From positions 1-64,000 of the forward strand of contig JAYRFK010000014.1 of assembly GCA_041908445.1 (NCBI GenBank): a stretch of 64,000 nucleotides of DNA, written 5' to 3'. The notes beneath the pieces are model-generated. The model saw only the letters and a list, made by a program, of their open reading frames with translations. It searched no databases and was not told the DNA's origin. Shown piece after piece: positions 8,014 through 16,384 of this stretch (its first letter is position 1; every line of letters begins with the position of its first letter). The DNA comes from JAEUJM01 sp041908445. Lineage in GTDB: Bacteria; Actinomycetota; Acidimicrobiia; Acidimicrobiales; DATDAH01. The position numbers were made by a program, and so were the translations under genes.

Positions 8014-8798
8014 CCCGCTGGCTGCGGGTCCGCTGGGCCGCCGACCGTGCCGTCGCCGGCGTGCTGGCGGTGCTCACCGCCCCGGTCGCCGGGCTCATCT
8101 GGGTGGTCGTCCGAGCCGTCGACGGACCCCCGGCGGTCGTGCGCCTGCCGCGGATCGGCAAGGACGGCGTCGAGTTCGCGATGGGGAAGTTCCGGTCGAT
8201 GACCGTGCAGTCCGCCGCCGGGCACGCCGGCGGCGCGGCGCTGACCGTCGGCGCCGACCCCCGCGTCACCCCGCTCGGCCGGCGCCTCCGCCACTACCGC
8301 CTCGACGAGCTGCCGCAGCTGGCGAACGTGGTCCGCGGCGAGATGGCCCTGCTCGGACCCCGGCCCGAGACCCCGGTGTACGTGGACCTCGACGACGCCC
8401 GCTGGCAGGCGGTGGTGACCGCCCGTCCCGGGATCGCCGGCCCCACCCAGGTCCTGATCCACGACTTCGAGGCCGGGCTCGCGGTGCACGACCTCAAGCG
8501 CTACGAGGCCGAGATGGTGCCGGTGAAGCTGGCCATCGACCAGTGGTACCTGCGCCACGCCTCGCCGGCGGTCGACCTGCTGGTCCTGCTGGCCCTGGTC
8601 GAGCGCTTCGTGCTGCGCCGCTCGGTGACCCGGCTGCACCACCGCCTCGAGCGCGAGATCCCCGAGGTCGCCGACCTGCTCGACCGCCACCGCGTCGAGC
8701 CCTCAGGTGCGGCCGGCGACCTCGGCGAGGAGCCGGTGCCATCGGGGACCGACCTCGCCCCACTCGGCCGCACGGGCGAGGGCCAGGCCGCCCGCTGA
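8010..8798 (+). CDS. PglC/WcaJ-type phosphoglycosyl transferase (initiating sugar transferase)
   Basis: A 262-residue monotopic phosphoglycosyl transferase that moves a sugar-1-phosphate from a nucleotide sugar to undecaprenyl phosphate, starting a lipid-linked glycan. It has one N-terminal membrane hairpin (about residues 12-36), the basic RIGKDGVEFAMGKFRSM block, the catalytic Asp-Glu pair in YRLDELPQL (D99, E100), and the GEMALLGPRPE motif. It lacks the large N-terminal membrane domain of WbaP/WcaJ, so it resembles the short PglC form. GTG start overlaps the aminotransferase stop by 4 bases. The last 32 codons overlap the 3' end of the opposing GT gene (8703-8798), giving an unusual extended C-terminus. 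Confidence 0.88.
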   Translation: MTRWLRVRWAADRAVAGVLAVLTAPVAGLIWVVVRAVDGPPAVVRLPRIGKDGVEFAMGKFRSMTVQSAAGHAGGAALTVGADPRVTPLGRRLRHYRLDELPQLANVVRGEMALLGPRPETPVYVDLDDARWQAVVTARPGIAGPTQVLIHDFEAGLAVHDLKRYEAEMVPVKLAIDQWYLRHASPAVDLLVLLALVERFVLRRSVTRLHHRLEREIPEVADLLDRHRVEPSGAAGDLGEEPVPSGTDLAPLGRTGEGQAAR

Positions 8799-9758
8799 GA
8801 GGCGGGTCGCCAGCGCGCCGTCGTCCAGCACCCGTCCGATCGCCGTCGCCAGGCCCGCCGCGTCCGGCGCGAGGAGCGCGTCGACCCCGTCGTGGAAGAG
8901 CTCGGTGATGCCGCCCGCCGGCGTGGACACCACGACGAGGCCGTGCGCCGCGGCCTCCAGCAGGCTCACCGGGGCGTTGTCGGTGCGGGTCGTGTTGAGG
9001 AACACGTCGTGGTCCGCGAAGGCCTGGGCCTTGCCGGCCGGGTCGAGGAAGCCCGGGAAGCGCACCGCGGCGCCGAGGCCGGCGGCGTCGACGGCACGGC
9101 GGGCGACGGCGAGCCCGCCCTTGTCCTGGCCGGCCATGGTGAGGGTGGCGGTCGGCACCGCGGCGTGGACCCGGGTGAACGCGTCGATCGCGAGCTCCGG
9201 GCGGTAGAGGGGGTGGAACGTCCGCATCCAGAGCAGCCGCGGCCTGGCGGTGGTGCGCGGGTGGGGGTCCGCCGGCGCCGGCAGCACGTTCGGGATGACC
9301 TCGACGGGCTCGCCCACGAGCGCGCCGAGGCGGGCGAGGTAGGGCGACGGCGCCACGAGGCGGTCGGCGGCGGCGAGGACCCGCCGGACCCGTCGGGGGC
9401 GGCGGGCGGCGTGGTCGGGGAGGTCGCCGCCGTGCAGCCACAGGACGACGGGCACGCCGAGGCGCCGGGCGGACCGCACGCCCAGCTCGGTGAGGGCCAG
9501 GGCCGGGCCGCTGAACCCGAGCACGACCACCACGTCCACCTCGCCGCGCCAGCTCCGGACGCTCCGGGCCACGTCGACCGCCCGCCGCAGCCGGGGCACG
9601 ACGCCGGAGGTGGTGCGCACGGCCACGCCGTCGGCGGCGAGGTGTTCGGCGAGCACCTCGCCCTGGGTCGTGACCCAGCCCGGGTTGACGCCCAGCAGCG
9701 GCCCCACGATCCCGACCCGCACCGGCGCGGGGGCCGGTGCCGGCGGCGGGCCGGTCAC
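8703..9758 (-). CDS. GT4 family glycosyltransferase
   Basis: A GT-B-fold enzyme of 351 residues. It opens with a nucleotide-fold strand, VGIVGPLLGVNPGWVTTQG, has VEVIPNVL at the inter-domain region, and carries the C-terminal NAPVSLLEAAAHGLVVVSTPAGG block that matches the GT4 donor site, although the first Glu of E-x7-E is replaced (TRTDNAPVSLLEA). The GTG at 9758 is the start because it overlaps the stop of the upstream gene by 4 bases; codons further upstream belong to that gene read in another frame. It is the last gene of a three-gene minus operon and overlaps the phosphoglycosyl transferase gene tail to tail by 96 bases. Confidence 0.83.
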   Translation of the reverse strand: MTGPPPAPAPAPVRVGIVGPLLGVNPGWVTTQGEVLAEHLAADGVAVRTTSGVVPRLRRAVDVARSVRSWRGEVDVVVVLGFSGPALALTELGVRSARRLGVPVVLWLHGGDLPDHAARRPRRVRRVLAAADRLVAPSPYLARLGALVGEPVEVIPNVLPAPADPHPRTTARPRLLWMRTFHPLYRPELAIDAFTRVHAAVPTATLTMAGQDKGGLAVARRAVDAAGLGAAVRFPGFLDPAGKAQAFADHDVFLNTTRTDNAPVSLLEAAAHGLVVVSTPAGGITELFHDGVDALLAPDAAGLATAIGRVLDDGALATRLSAGGLALARAAEWGEVGPRWHRLLAEVAGRT

Positions 9759-12031
9759 CGGGCGGACCTCGCGCCGGTCACCTCGTCGTAGATGCCCTCG
9801 ACCTGGCCGATCACCGCGCTCGCGCCGTAGCGCTCGCCGACCCGGCGGTGCAGGCGAGCGCCGAGCTCGCGCCGGGTGGCGGCGTCGTCGAGCACCTCCA
9901 CGAGGGCGGCGGCCAGCGCCCCCGGCGAGCCGGGCGGCACCAGGCGGCCGGCCCGGCCCTCGTCGAGGATCGTCGGGCACTCACCCACCTCGGTGGCGAC
10001 CACCGCGAGCCCGGCACTGCCGTACTCGAGCAGCGCGAGGGGAAAGCCCTCGGAGCGGGAGCTGAGCACCCCGACGTCGCAGGTGGCGAGCACGTCGGCC
10101 ACGTCGGATCGGGCGCCGAGGAGGGTCACGCGGCCGGCCAGGCCGGGACGGGCCAGGTCCTCGGCCACCGCGGCGGCGACGGTGGCGTCGACCGGGGCGC
10201 CGACGAGGAGGAGGTGGGCGTCGGGGACCCGCTCGACCACCTCGGCCCAGGCGGCGAGCAGCGTGCGGTGGTCCTTCTGGCCGCGGAGGTTGGCCACGCA
10301 GGCCACCCGGTGGCCGTCGGTGCCGGGCAGCGCCGGGGTCGAGCGGGCCGGGTCGCGGTCGACCACGAAATTGGGGATGGTGACGACCCGGTCGGCCGGG
10401 AAGCCGAGCACCTCGCGGTCCCACTCCTCGAGCACCCGGCTCACCGCGATCACCCGGTCGACGCGGCCGGCGGCCAGGCGGTAGAGGCGGCGCCGGTCGA
10501 GCCGGGTGGCGGGGTCGGCGCCCAGGTGGTCGTGCCAGACCAGTCGGGTGCGGGGGACCAGCAGCCGCGCGGCCGCGGAGATGAACAGCGACGTGCCGTG
10601 GGCGTGGACGAGGTCGACCCGGTGCCGTCGGAGGAAGGCGGCGAGGCGCAGGACGGCCGCGGGGTCGTCCCGGCGGCGCCGGCGGCCGAGCGACAGGGTG
10701 GTGATGTCCGGGCGGGCCTCGGCGGCGAGGACGCCCTCGTGGCGGGTGGTGCACAGGAAGGGGCGGAACCGGGCCCGGTCGAGGCCGTTCACGAGGTTCA
10801 CGGCCATGCGCTCCGCCCCGCCGGCCTCGAGGGTGTCGGTGACGTGGAGCACCGCGGTCCGGCGCGGGTGGCGCCCGACGGGGGTGCCCCACCAGTCGGC
10901 GAGCAGCGCGGCGATGGCGTCCTCGAGCTCCTCCAGCGAGTGGCGCTGCCCCCAGGCGGCGGCCCGGCGCGCCATCGCGTCCGCCTCGGTGGGGGCCTGG
11001 GCGAGGCGGCGCAGCGCATCGGCCAGCGGCCCGGGCTCCCCGGGCGGGGCGACGAGGCCCCGGCCCTCACCGAGCATCTGGGGGACCATGCCCCGGTCGG
11101 AGCCGACGCACACGACGCCGAAGGTCATGGCCTCGGCGATCGCCTTGGGCCAGCCCTCGGACTGCGAGACGAGCACGAGGGCATCGGCGCGCTCGTAGTG
11201 GTCGAGGACGCGGTCGAGGCCGACCGCACCCGCGAAGGTGACCCGGTCGGCGATCCCCTCGTCACGCGCCAGCGCCTCGAGGCGGCCCCGCTCGGCGCCG
11301 TCGCCGACCACGGTGGCGGTCACGTCGAGGCCCTCACGGACGAGGGTCGCGACCGCCTCGATCATCGTGTCGACGTTCTTCGGGCCGCTCAGGCGGCCGA
11401 CGAAGAGCACGTCGAGGGCACCCGCCCGCCGGGGGGCCCGCTCGAGCCGGCGGGCACGGGCGACCTGGTCCGCGGTCAGCACCGAGGTGAAGAACGGCAC
11501 GACGTGATCGGGCTGGTCGGGCCACTCGCCGTAGACGGTCACGGGTCCCCGCCACCACCACGACGACAGCACCGCCCGCTGGAGGCGCACCGTCCACTTC
11601 TCGCCCGGGAACCCGTTCCACTGGCCGGCGTACTTGGCCACCAGGCGGCGGCGCAGCAGGGGCGCGAGGAACACCCCGAGCAGGCCCATGTTCCCGGGGC
11701 AGCGGACGTGGGCGGCGTCGCCCTGGAGCAGGGCGCGGCACACCCGCGCCACGAGCACCGGGAGCAGCAGCAGTTGGCGGAGCTTCGGGCCGAGGCCGTC
11801 GCCACCGGTGGGCGGCACCGGTCGCAGCTCGATGGAGGCCGACGCGAACGGGATGCAGTCCCCGGTCGGGCGCGTGGACTCGGTCGGCCCGACGATCACC
11901 ACCCGCTCGAAGAGGTGGCCCCAGAGGTCGATCTCGCGGACGTAGGGCTCGTGCGACCACAGCCGGCCCTCCCACACGTGGTGGGGGGCCGACGAGACGA
12001 TGGTGAGGGTCCGCGGGGCGCGCCGCGTCAC
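9755..12031 (-). CDS. Double-domain GT4-GT4 fusion glycosyltransferase
   Basis: One uninterrupted 758-residue frame contains two complete GT4 modules. Module 1 (about 1-385) has VLFVGRLSGPKNVDTMIEA and SQSEGWPKAIAEAM; module 2 (about 390-758) restarts with a fresh N-terminal signature, TDTLEAGGAERMAVNLVNG, and ends with SSRSEGFPLALLEYGSAGL. Both keep the E-x7-E-like donor site, so the protein probably performs two successive glycosyl transfers. The junction (near 10,860) has no stop and no plausible in-frame GTG/ATG before the second nucleotide-binding fold. GTG start at 12031 overlaps the upstream GT4 stop; its own stop overlaps the downstream GT4 start. A sequencing error joining two genes is possible but would need an indel. 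Confidence 0.82.
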   Translation of the reverse strand: MTRRAPRTLTIVSSAPHHVWEGRLWSHEPYVREIDLWGHLFERVVIVGPTESTRPTGDCIPFASASIELRPVPPTGGDGLGPKLRQLLLLPVLVARVCRALLQGDAAHVRCPGNMGLLGVFLAPLLRRRLVAKYAGQWNGFPGEKWTVRLQRAVLSSWWWRGPVTVYGEWPDQPDHVVPFFTSVLTADQVARARRLERAPRRAGALDVLFVGRLSGPKNVDTMIEAVATLVREGLDVTATVVGDGAERGRLEALARDEGIADRVTFAGAVGLDRVLDHYERADALVLVSQSEGWPKAIAEAMTFGVVCVGSDRGMVPQMLGEGRGLVAPPGEPGPLADALRRLAQAPTEADAMARRAAAWGQRHSLEELEDAIAALLADWWGTPVGRHPRRTAVLHVTDTLEAGGAERMAVNLVNGLDRARFRPFLCTTRHEGVLAAEARPDITTLSLGRRRRRDDPAAVLRLAAFLRRHRVDLVHAHGTSLFISAAARLLVPRTRLVWHDHLGADPATRLDRRRLYRLAAGRVDRVIAVSRVLEEWDREVLGFPADRVVTIPNFVVDRDPARSTPALPGTDGHRVACVANLRGQKDHRTLLAAWAEVVERVPDAHLLLVGAPVDATVAAAVAEDLARPGLAGRVTLLGARSDVADVLATCDVGVLSSRSEGFPLALLEYGSAGLAVVATEVGECPTILDEGRAGRLVPPGSPGALAAALVEVLDDAATRRELGARLHRRVGERYGASAVIGQVEGIYDEVTGARSAR

Positions 12032-13164
12032 GGTCCGCCCCGGCACCGCTCGTACCACTCCTCGTTGCGTCGGACGAGGGCCGTGATCGAGGACTCGGCC
12101 TCGGCGTGGGCGCGGGCGGCGGCGCCGAGGCGGGCGCGGCGCGCCGGGTCGCCGAGCAGGCCCCCGACCGCGGCGGCGATGGCGGCGGGGTCGTACGGGT
12201 CGCACAGGACCCCCGTCACGCCGTCCTCCACGACCTCGGGCGCGGGGCCGATGTCGCCGGCGACCACCGCCCGCCCCATGGCGAGGCCCTCCAGCCACGC
12301 CAGGGGCATGGCCTCCATGTGCGACGGGTACGCGCACACGGCGGCCCGGGCGAGCAGGGCGGGCACCTCGTCGTGGTCGACGGGGCCCAGGAACTCGACG
12401 TGCGCCGCGGTGGTCGGGTCCAGGCCCGCCTCGAGCCGGGCCCGGAAGCTGCCGTCGGCGTCCACCCAGTCTCGCCCGGCGACGAGCAGCCGGGCGTCGG
12501 GGTGCGCCGCCAGGATCGCGGGCATCGCGGCCACGAGCTGGCGGATGCCCTTCTTCTCGCACACGGTGCCCACGAAGGCGACGGTGCCGGGCTCCTCGTC
12601 CACGTCCAAGGGGCGGAAGCGGTCGGTGTCGACGCCGTTGGGGAGGATCTCGACGGGGCGGTCGCCGAGGCCCAGCAGCTCCCGCGTCGTCTCGGCGACG
12701 TACCGGCTGACCGCGCTGAGGTGGTCGGCCCGGGCGAAGGACCGCCGCTCGAGCCAGCTCCGCCACGCCCGCGGTCGCCCGCCCAGGGTCACGGCGAAGA
12801 AGTGGTGGCCGCCGTTCATGCGGATCACGGCGGTGTAGGGCCGCCGGCGGGGGAGCACGGCGAGGGAGCCCTCCTGGCCCTCGACCACGTCCAGGGGGGT
12901 CTCGCGGTGCAGGGCCGCGAGGGCCCGACGCAGGCGCCGGCCGTGCACGAGGAAGCCGGTGCCCCGGAGGCGGGCGTGGGGCAGGCGGACGACCCGCACC
13001 CCCTGGTCGTCGGTCTCGCCCGGGTTCGTCCGCGAGACGCCGAGCACGGTGACCCGGTGGCCGCGCGCCACGAGGGCACGGGCCAGCGCCTGGATCACCG
13101 TCCCCACCCCGCCGTGCGGCTCGGGCGGGTACTCGTGGCAGAGGAAGCAGACGTGGAGGGGCAT
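12028..13164 (-). CDS. GT4 family glycosyltransferase
   Basis: The 378-residue protein has the classic GT4 N-terminus CHEYPPEPHGGVGTVIQALARAL, the domain-linker VEILPNGVDTDRF, VAFVGTVCEKKGIRQLV and the donor block YPSHMEAMPLAWLEGLAMGRAVV with E-x7-E spacing. This pattern is common to UDP- and GDP-sugar-dependent retaining enzymes such as mannosyl- and glucosyltransferases. It is the first gene of a three-GT minus-strand operon (13164 to 8703) and has a TAGGAT -10 box 13 bases upstream of its ATG. The 4-base overlap with the next gene suggests coupled translation. The specific sugar is unknown. Confidence 0.88.
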   Translation of the reverse strand: MPLHVCFLCHEYPPEPHGGVGTVIQALARALVARGHRVTVLGVSRTNPGETDDQGVRVVRLPHARLRGTGFLVHGRRLRRALAALHRETPLDVVEGQEGSLAVLPRRRPYTAVIRMNGGHHFFAVTLGGRPRAWRSWLERRSFARADHLSAVSRYVAETTRELLGLGDRPVEILPNGVDTDRFRPLDVDEEPGTVAFVGTVCEKKGIRQLVAAMPAILAAHPDARLLVAGRDWVDADGSFRARLEAGLDPTTAAHVEFLGPVDHDEVPALLARAAVCAYPSHMEAMPLAWLEGLAMGRAVVAGDIGPAPEVVEDGVTGVLCDPYDPAAIAAAVGGLLGDPARRARLGAAARAHAEAESSITALVRRNEEWYERCRGGP

Positions 13165-13183
13165 CGGCGGTCGGTCGATCCTA
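13165..13183 (-). promoter_or_regulatory. -10 box of three-GT operon
   Basis: On the minus strand TAGGAT (plus positions 13178-13183) ends 13 bases before the ATG at 13164, so a leader of only a few bases is expected. It lies back to back with the plus-strand promoter at 13238. Confidence 0.45.
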
Positions 13184-13237
13184 CGGCCCGGACCGCGCCC
13201 GTCCGGGCGTGGGGCCCGACCACGACGGCCGCCTGGC

Positions 13238-13249
13238 TACCGTGGGCCG
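13238..13249 (+). promoter_or_regulatory. -10 box of methyltransferase/CapK-like operon
   Basis: TACCGT at 13238-13243 ends 6 bases before the GTG at 13250. Together with 13178 it makes a compact divergent promoter in the 85 bases between two opposite genes. Confidence 0.45.
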
Positions 13250-13939
13250 GTGGCCGGATCGTCGGCGGAGGTGGATCGGCTCCGAGCGGTGTACGAGGGG
13301 TACGACCGCGACGCCGGCGCCCAGGCCCGATGGGACCTGACCAACGCCGGCAACCGGGCGATCCACGAGGAGCGCACGGCGCGGTTGCGCCCCGTCCTCC
13401 CCGACCTGCCCGCCCCGGTGCTCGAGGTGGGCTGCGGCACCGGGCAGGTGCTCGAGGAGCTGGCCGCCGCAGGCCTCGACCTGGGGGGCGGGGTGGGGCT
13501 GGACCTCAGCGCGGCGCGGTTGGCCGACGCCGCCGTCCGGCTCCCCGCGGTGGCCTGCGTGCAGGCGGAGGGCTCGGCCCTGCCCCTGCGGGACGCGTCG
13601 ATCGGCACGGCCGTGGCCTTCACCCTCTTCAGTTCGCTGCTCGACGACGCCCTCGCCGACGGGGTGGCCCGGGAGCTGGCCCGGGTCGTGCGGCCCGGCG
13701 GAGCGCTGCTCTGGTACGACCTCCGCCGGGGGAACCCCCGCAACCCCGCGGTCCGCCCCTGGGGGCGCGACGCGGTCGCGGCCCGCTTCCCGGACTGGAC
13801 CGTCGAGCTCACCCCCGTCACCGTGCTCCCGCCCCTGGCCCGCCGGCTGGGGCCCGCCACCGCCGCGCTCTACCCGTGGCTCGCCCGGGTGCGCCCGGCC
13901 ACGACCCACCTCGTCGGCGTGGCCCGCCGGCCCGCGTGA
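13250..13939 (+). CDS. Class I SAM-dependent methyltransferase
   Basis: A 229-residue Rossmann-fold methyltransferase. Motif I is VLEVGCGTGQVLEEL (about residues 60-75), the acidic end of the second strand is GVGLDLS, and the family later shows the LARVVRPGGALLWYDLR strand. It probably methylates a small molecule, a sugar or a lipid-linked acceptor; nothing in the sequence fixes which. The GTG at 13250 is preferred because a -10 box lies 6 bases upstream and upstream codons show no family similarity. Its stop overlaps the start of the CapK-like gene by 4 bases, so the two products probably act in the same step sequence. Confidence 0.83.
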   Translation: MAGSSAEVDRLRAVYEGYDRDAGAQARWDLTNAGNRAIHEERTARLRPVLPDLPAPVLEVGCGTGQVLEELAAAGLDLGGGVGLDLSAARLADAAVRLPAVACVQAEGSALPLRDASIGTAVAFTLFSSLLDDALADGVARELARVVRPGGALLWYDLRRGNPRNPAVRPWGRDAVAARFPDWTVELTPVTVLPPLARRLGPATAALYPWLARVRPATTHLVGVARRPA

Positions 13940-15321
13940 GCACCGGCCGCGACCGCCTGGTCGCCGCCTATGCCCGCCTGCCGTACCCGGCCAAGGTGGC
14001 CGCCGCCTCGGCCCGGGGGGCGACGCTGCGGGCCTGGCGCTACGGCCCCGGGTCCGAGGTCGAGGTCGCCCGGGTGCTCGACCGGGACGGGTGGGACGGC
14101 GAACGGTGGCAGCGGTGGCAGGAGAACCGCCTGGCCGCGGTGCTCGCCCACGCCGCGACGGCCGTGCCCCGCCACCGCCGGTGGTTCGTCGAGCACCCGG
14201 ACCGGGACCCGGGCCGGCTGGGCGACTGGCCCGTCCTGGCCAAGGCGGCCGTGGCGGACGACCCCGCCGGGCTCGTCGCCGACGACGCCCCGGCCCGCAC
14301 CTACCGGGACCAGACGAGCGGTACGAGCGGCTCGCCCCTGGCGGTCTGGACGTCACGCGCCGACCTCCAGGCGTTCTTCGCCCTCCACGAGGCCCGCACC
14401 CGCCGGTGGCACGGGGTGTCCCGCCACGACCACTGGGCCATCCTCGGCGGCCAACTCGTCACCCCGGCCGGCCGTCGGCGCCCGCCCTACTGGGTCCGCA
14501 ACCTCGCGCTGGGCCAGCTCTACCTCTCGGTCCCGCACGTGTCCCCGGCGACCGTGGGGGCCTACGTGGAGGCCCTCGAGCGCTTCGCGCCCACCCACCT
14601 GGTCGTGTACCCGTCGGCCGCCGCCTTCCTCGCCCGCACGGGCCTCGACGCCGGGCTGACCGCCCCGGGGCCTCGGGTCGTGGTCGCCAACGCCGAGCCG
14701 GTGACGCCGGCCCAACGCGAGCTGATCGAGGCCTTCTTCGGCTGCCCGGTGCGCGAGACCTACGGCATGGCCGAGATGGCGGCCGGGGCCAGCGAGTGCG
14801 AGGCGGGGACCCTGCACGCCTGGCCGGACTGCGGCGTGGTGGAGGTGCTCGACGACGAGGGCCGACCCGTGCCCGAGGGCGAGGTGGGGCGCCTCGTGCT
14901 CACCGGCCTCGTCAACGACACCACCGCCTTCGTGCGCTACGCCAACGGCGACCGGGGCCGGCGGCCGCGATGGGGCGAGCGCTGCCCCTGCGGACGGTCC
15001 CTGCCCGTGCTGCCGGCGGTCGAGGGTCGCGTGCAAGACCTGCTCGTGACCCCGGGCGGCGGGCGCCAGTTCTGGGTCAACCCCGCCTTCTACGGACTGC
15101 CCGTGCGCGAGGCCCAGGTCGTGCAGGACGCGGTCGACCGCGTGCGGGCGAGGGTGGTGCCCGCGCCCGGGTTCGGCGCCGACGAGGAGGCGACGATCGT
15201 GGCCCGCCTGGAGGACCGCCTTCCGGGTGTCACCGTGCGGGTCGAGCGGGTCGAGGCCATCGAGCGGGGCCCGAACGGCAAGTTCGCCCCGGTGGTGTCC
15301 CTCGTGGCTCGGGAGGACTAA
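13936..15321 (+). CDS. Phenylacetate-CoA ligase-like (CapK family) adenylate-forming protein
   Basis: This 461-residue protein belongs to the CapK/PaaK-like branch of adenylate-forming enzymes found in polysaccharide loci. The ATP-binding P-loop is QTSGTSGSPLAVW, motif A5 is ETYGMAEMA, and the carboxylate/ribose Asp lies in the VRYANGDRG segment. A C-terminal ERGPNGKFAPVV carries the conserved Lys region. The CPCGRSLPVL motif is typical of the PaaK group. It may activate an acid for transfer onto the glycan, but the substrate is unknown. GTG start overlaps the methyltransferase stop by 4 bases; its own stop overlaps the stop of the convergent GT2 gene (shared ctaa). Confidence 0.83.
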   Translation: MSTGRDRLVAAYARLPYPAKVAAASARGATLRAWRYGPGSEVEVARVLDRDGWDGERWQRWQENRLAAVLAHAATAVPRHRRWFVEHPDRDPGRLGDWPVLAKAAVADDPAGLVADDAPARTYRDQTSGTSGSPLAVWTSRADLQAFFALHEARTRRWHGVSRHDHWAILGGQLVTPAGRRRPPYWVRNLALGQLYLSVPHVSPATVGAYVEALERFAPTHLVVYPSAAAFLARTGLDAGLTAPGPRVVVANAEPVTPAQRELIEAFFGCPVRETYGMAEMAAGASECEAGTLHAWPDCGVVEVLDDEGRPVPEGEVGRLVLTGLVNDTTAFVRYANGDRGRRPRWGERCPCGRSLPVLPAVEGRVQDLLVTPGGGRQFWVNPAFYGLPVREAQVVQDAVDRVRARVVPAPGFGADEEATIVARLEDRLPGVTVRVERVEAIERGPNGKFAPVVSLVARED

Positions 15322-16316
15322 CCCCCGAAGCGGTGGCGCCAGCGCCACAGGCCGACGAGCCAGCCGGTGCCGTAGGAGAGCTGGAGGGTGGCGAAGGCCG
15401 CGGGCAGGACCGCGATGGTGGCCGGGTCGTCGCGACCGGTGACCACCGCGGCGGCGGCCGTGCCCGCCACGTACGGCCCGGCGACCAGCAGGACGGGCCC
15501 GCGCCGGCGGGTGACCAGGGACAGGCCGAGGCCGCCGAGCAGCACGGCGACGAGGGCCAGCGGGGCCAGGTGGCGCCAGGACGCGACCCCCCGGTGCTTC
15601 TGCGCGACCCGCACCTTGAACACGCCGTACTGGAAGTACTGGCGCCACAGGGAGCGCAGGTCGCCGCGGGTCCAGTAGGGCGAGCGCAGCGACGGGTCCA
15701 TCCAGATGGTGCCGCCCGCACGGGTGAGGCGGAGGTTGAACTCGTCGTCCTGGTTGCGCACCAGTTCCTCGTCGAAGGTGCCGAGGCGCTCGAAGACCTC
15801 CCGGCGGTACGCGCCGAACGCGAGGGTGTCGACGGGGCCGGCCTCGGTGCGACCGACGCGGAACCCGGCGCCGGTGCCGAAGGGTGACGCCATGGCCAGG
15901 GCGATGGCCCGGGCCACGACCCCGTCGCCCGAGGGCCGGCTCTCGACCATGCCGCCGACGCAGTCGGCGCCGGTCTCGTCCAGCAGCGCCTCGCAACGGG
16001 CCAGGTAGCCCGGGGGCAGGGCGCAGTGGCCGTCGACCCGGACGATGACGTCACCGCGGGCCTCGGCCAGGGCCCGGTTCAGGGCGGTCGGGACGATGCG
16101 CTCCGGGTTGTCGAGCAGGCGCACGCGGGGGTCGTCGCCCGCGACCCGGGCGACCACGTCGCGGGTGTCGTCGTCCGAGCGGCCGTCGACGACGAGCACC
16201 TCCATGCGGTCGGGGGGCAGGTCCTGGGCCAGCACCGAGCGCAGCGTCGTGGCGATCCGGTCGGCCTCGTTGCGGATCGGCATGATCACCGTGAAGGTCG
16301 GGGCGGCCGAGGCCAT
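15318..16316 (-). CDS. GT2 glycosyltransferase with C-terminal membrane segments (ExoA-like)
   Basis: The 332-residue protein has an N-terminal GT-A domain with FTVIMPIRNEADRIATTLRSV, the VVDGRSDDDT motif, the VRVDGHCALPPGYL acceptor/metal motif and a NQDDEFNLRL motif equivalent to the catalytic EDxD..R region. The C-terminal 100 residues form three hydrophobic segments, so it is membrane-anchored. The arrangement resembles ExoA-type succinoglycan glucosyltransferases. It probably adds a sugar to a polyprenyl-linked chain at the inner membrane face. A single-gene minus unit with TACGCT 6 bases before the ATG. Confidence 0.87.
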   Translation of the reverse strand: MASAAPTFTVIMPIRNEADRIATTLRSVLAQDLPPDRMEVLVVDGRSDDDTRDVVARVAGDDPRVRLLDNPERIVPTALNRALAEARGDVIVRVDGHCALPPGYLARCEALLDETGADCVGGMVESRPSGDGVVARAIALAMASPFGTGAGFRVGRTEAGPVDTLAFGAYRREVFERLGTFDEELVRNQDDEFNLRLTRAGGTIWMDPSLRSPYWTRGDLRSLWRQYFQYGVFKVRVAQKHRGVASWRHLAPLALVAVLLGGLGLSLVTRRRGPVLLVAGPYVAGTAAAAVVTGRDDPATIAVLPAAFATLQLSYGTGWLVGLWRWRHRFGG

Positions 16317-16328
16317 CCGGGCAGCGTA
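16317..16328 (-). promoter_or_regulatory. -10 box of ExoA-like GT2 gene
   Basis: TACGCT on the minus strand (plus positions 16323-16328) ends 6 bases before the ATG at 16316. It is the same hexamer as at 6844 and 44297. Confidence 0.45.
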
Positions 16329-16384
16329 GGAGGGCGGCGGGGCGCGGTTCGACGCGCCGCGCCCGAGCGGGGCAGGCTGGCCCC

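Noticed and set aside
12032..12766. N-terminal extension of the fused GT frame (245 further codons)
   Set aside because: It overlaps the upstream GT4 gene in another frame and shows shadow composition; the GTG at 12031 with the 4-base overlap is the better start.
9737..12838. A 1033-codon plus-strand frame opposite the three-GT operon
   Set aside because: No recognisable domain, repetitive Gly/Arg/Ala/Val composition, and it is antisense to three well-supported GT4 genes.
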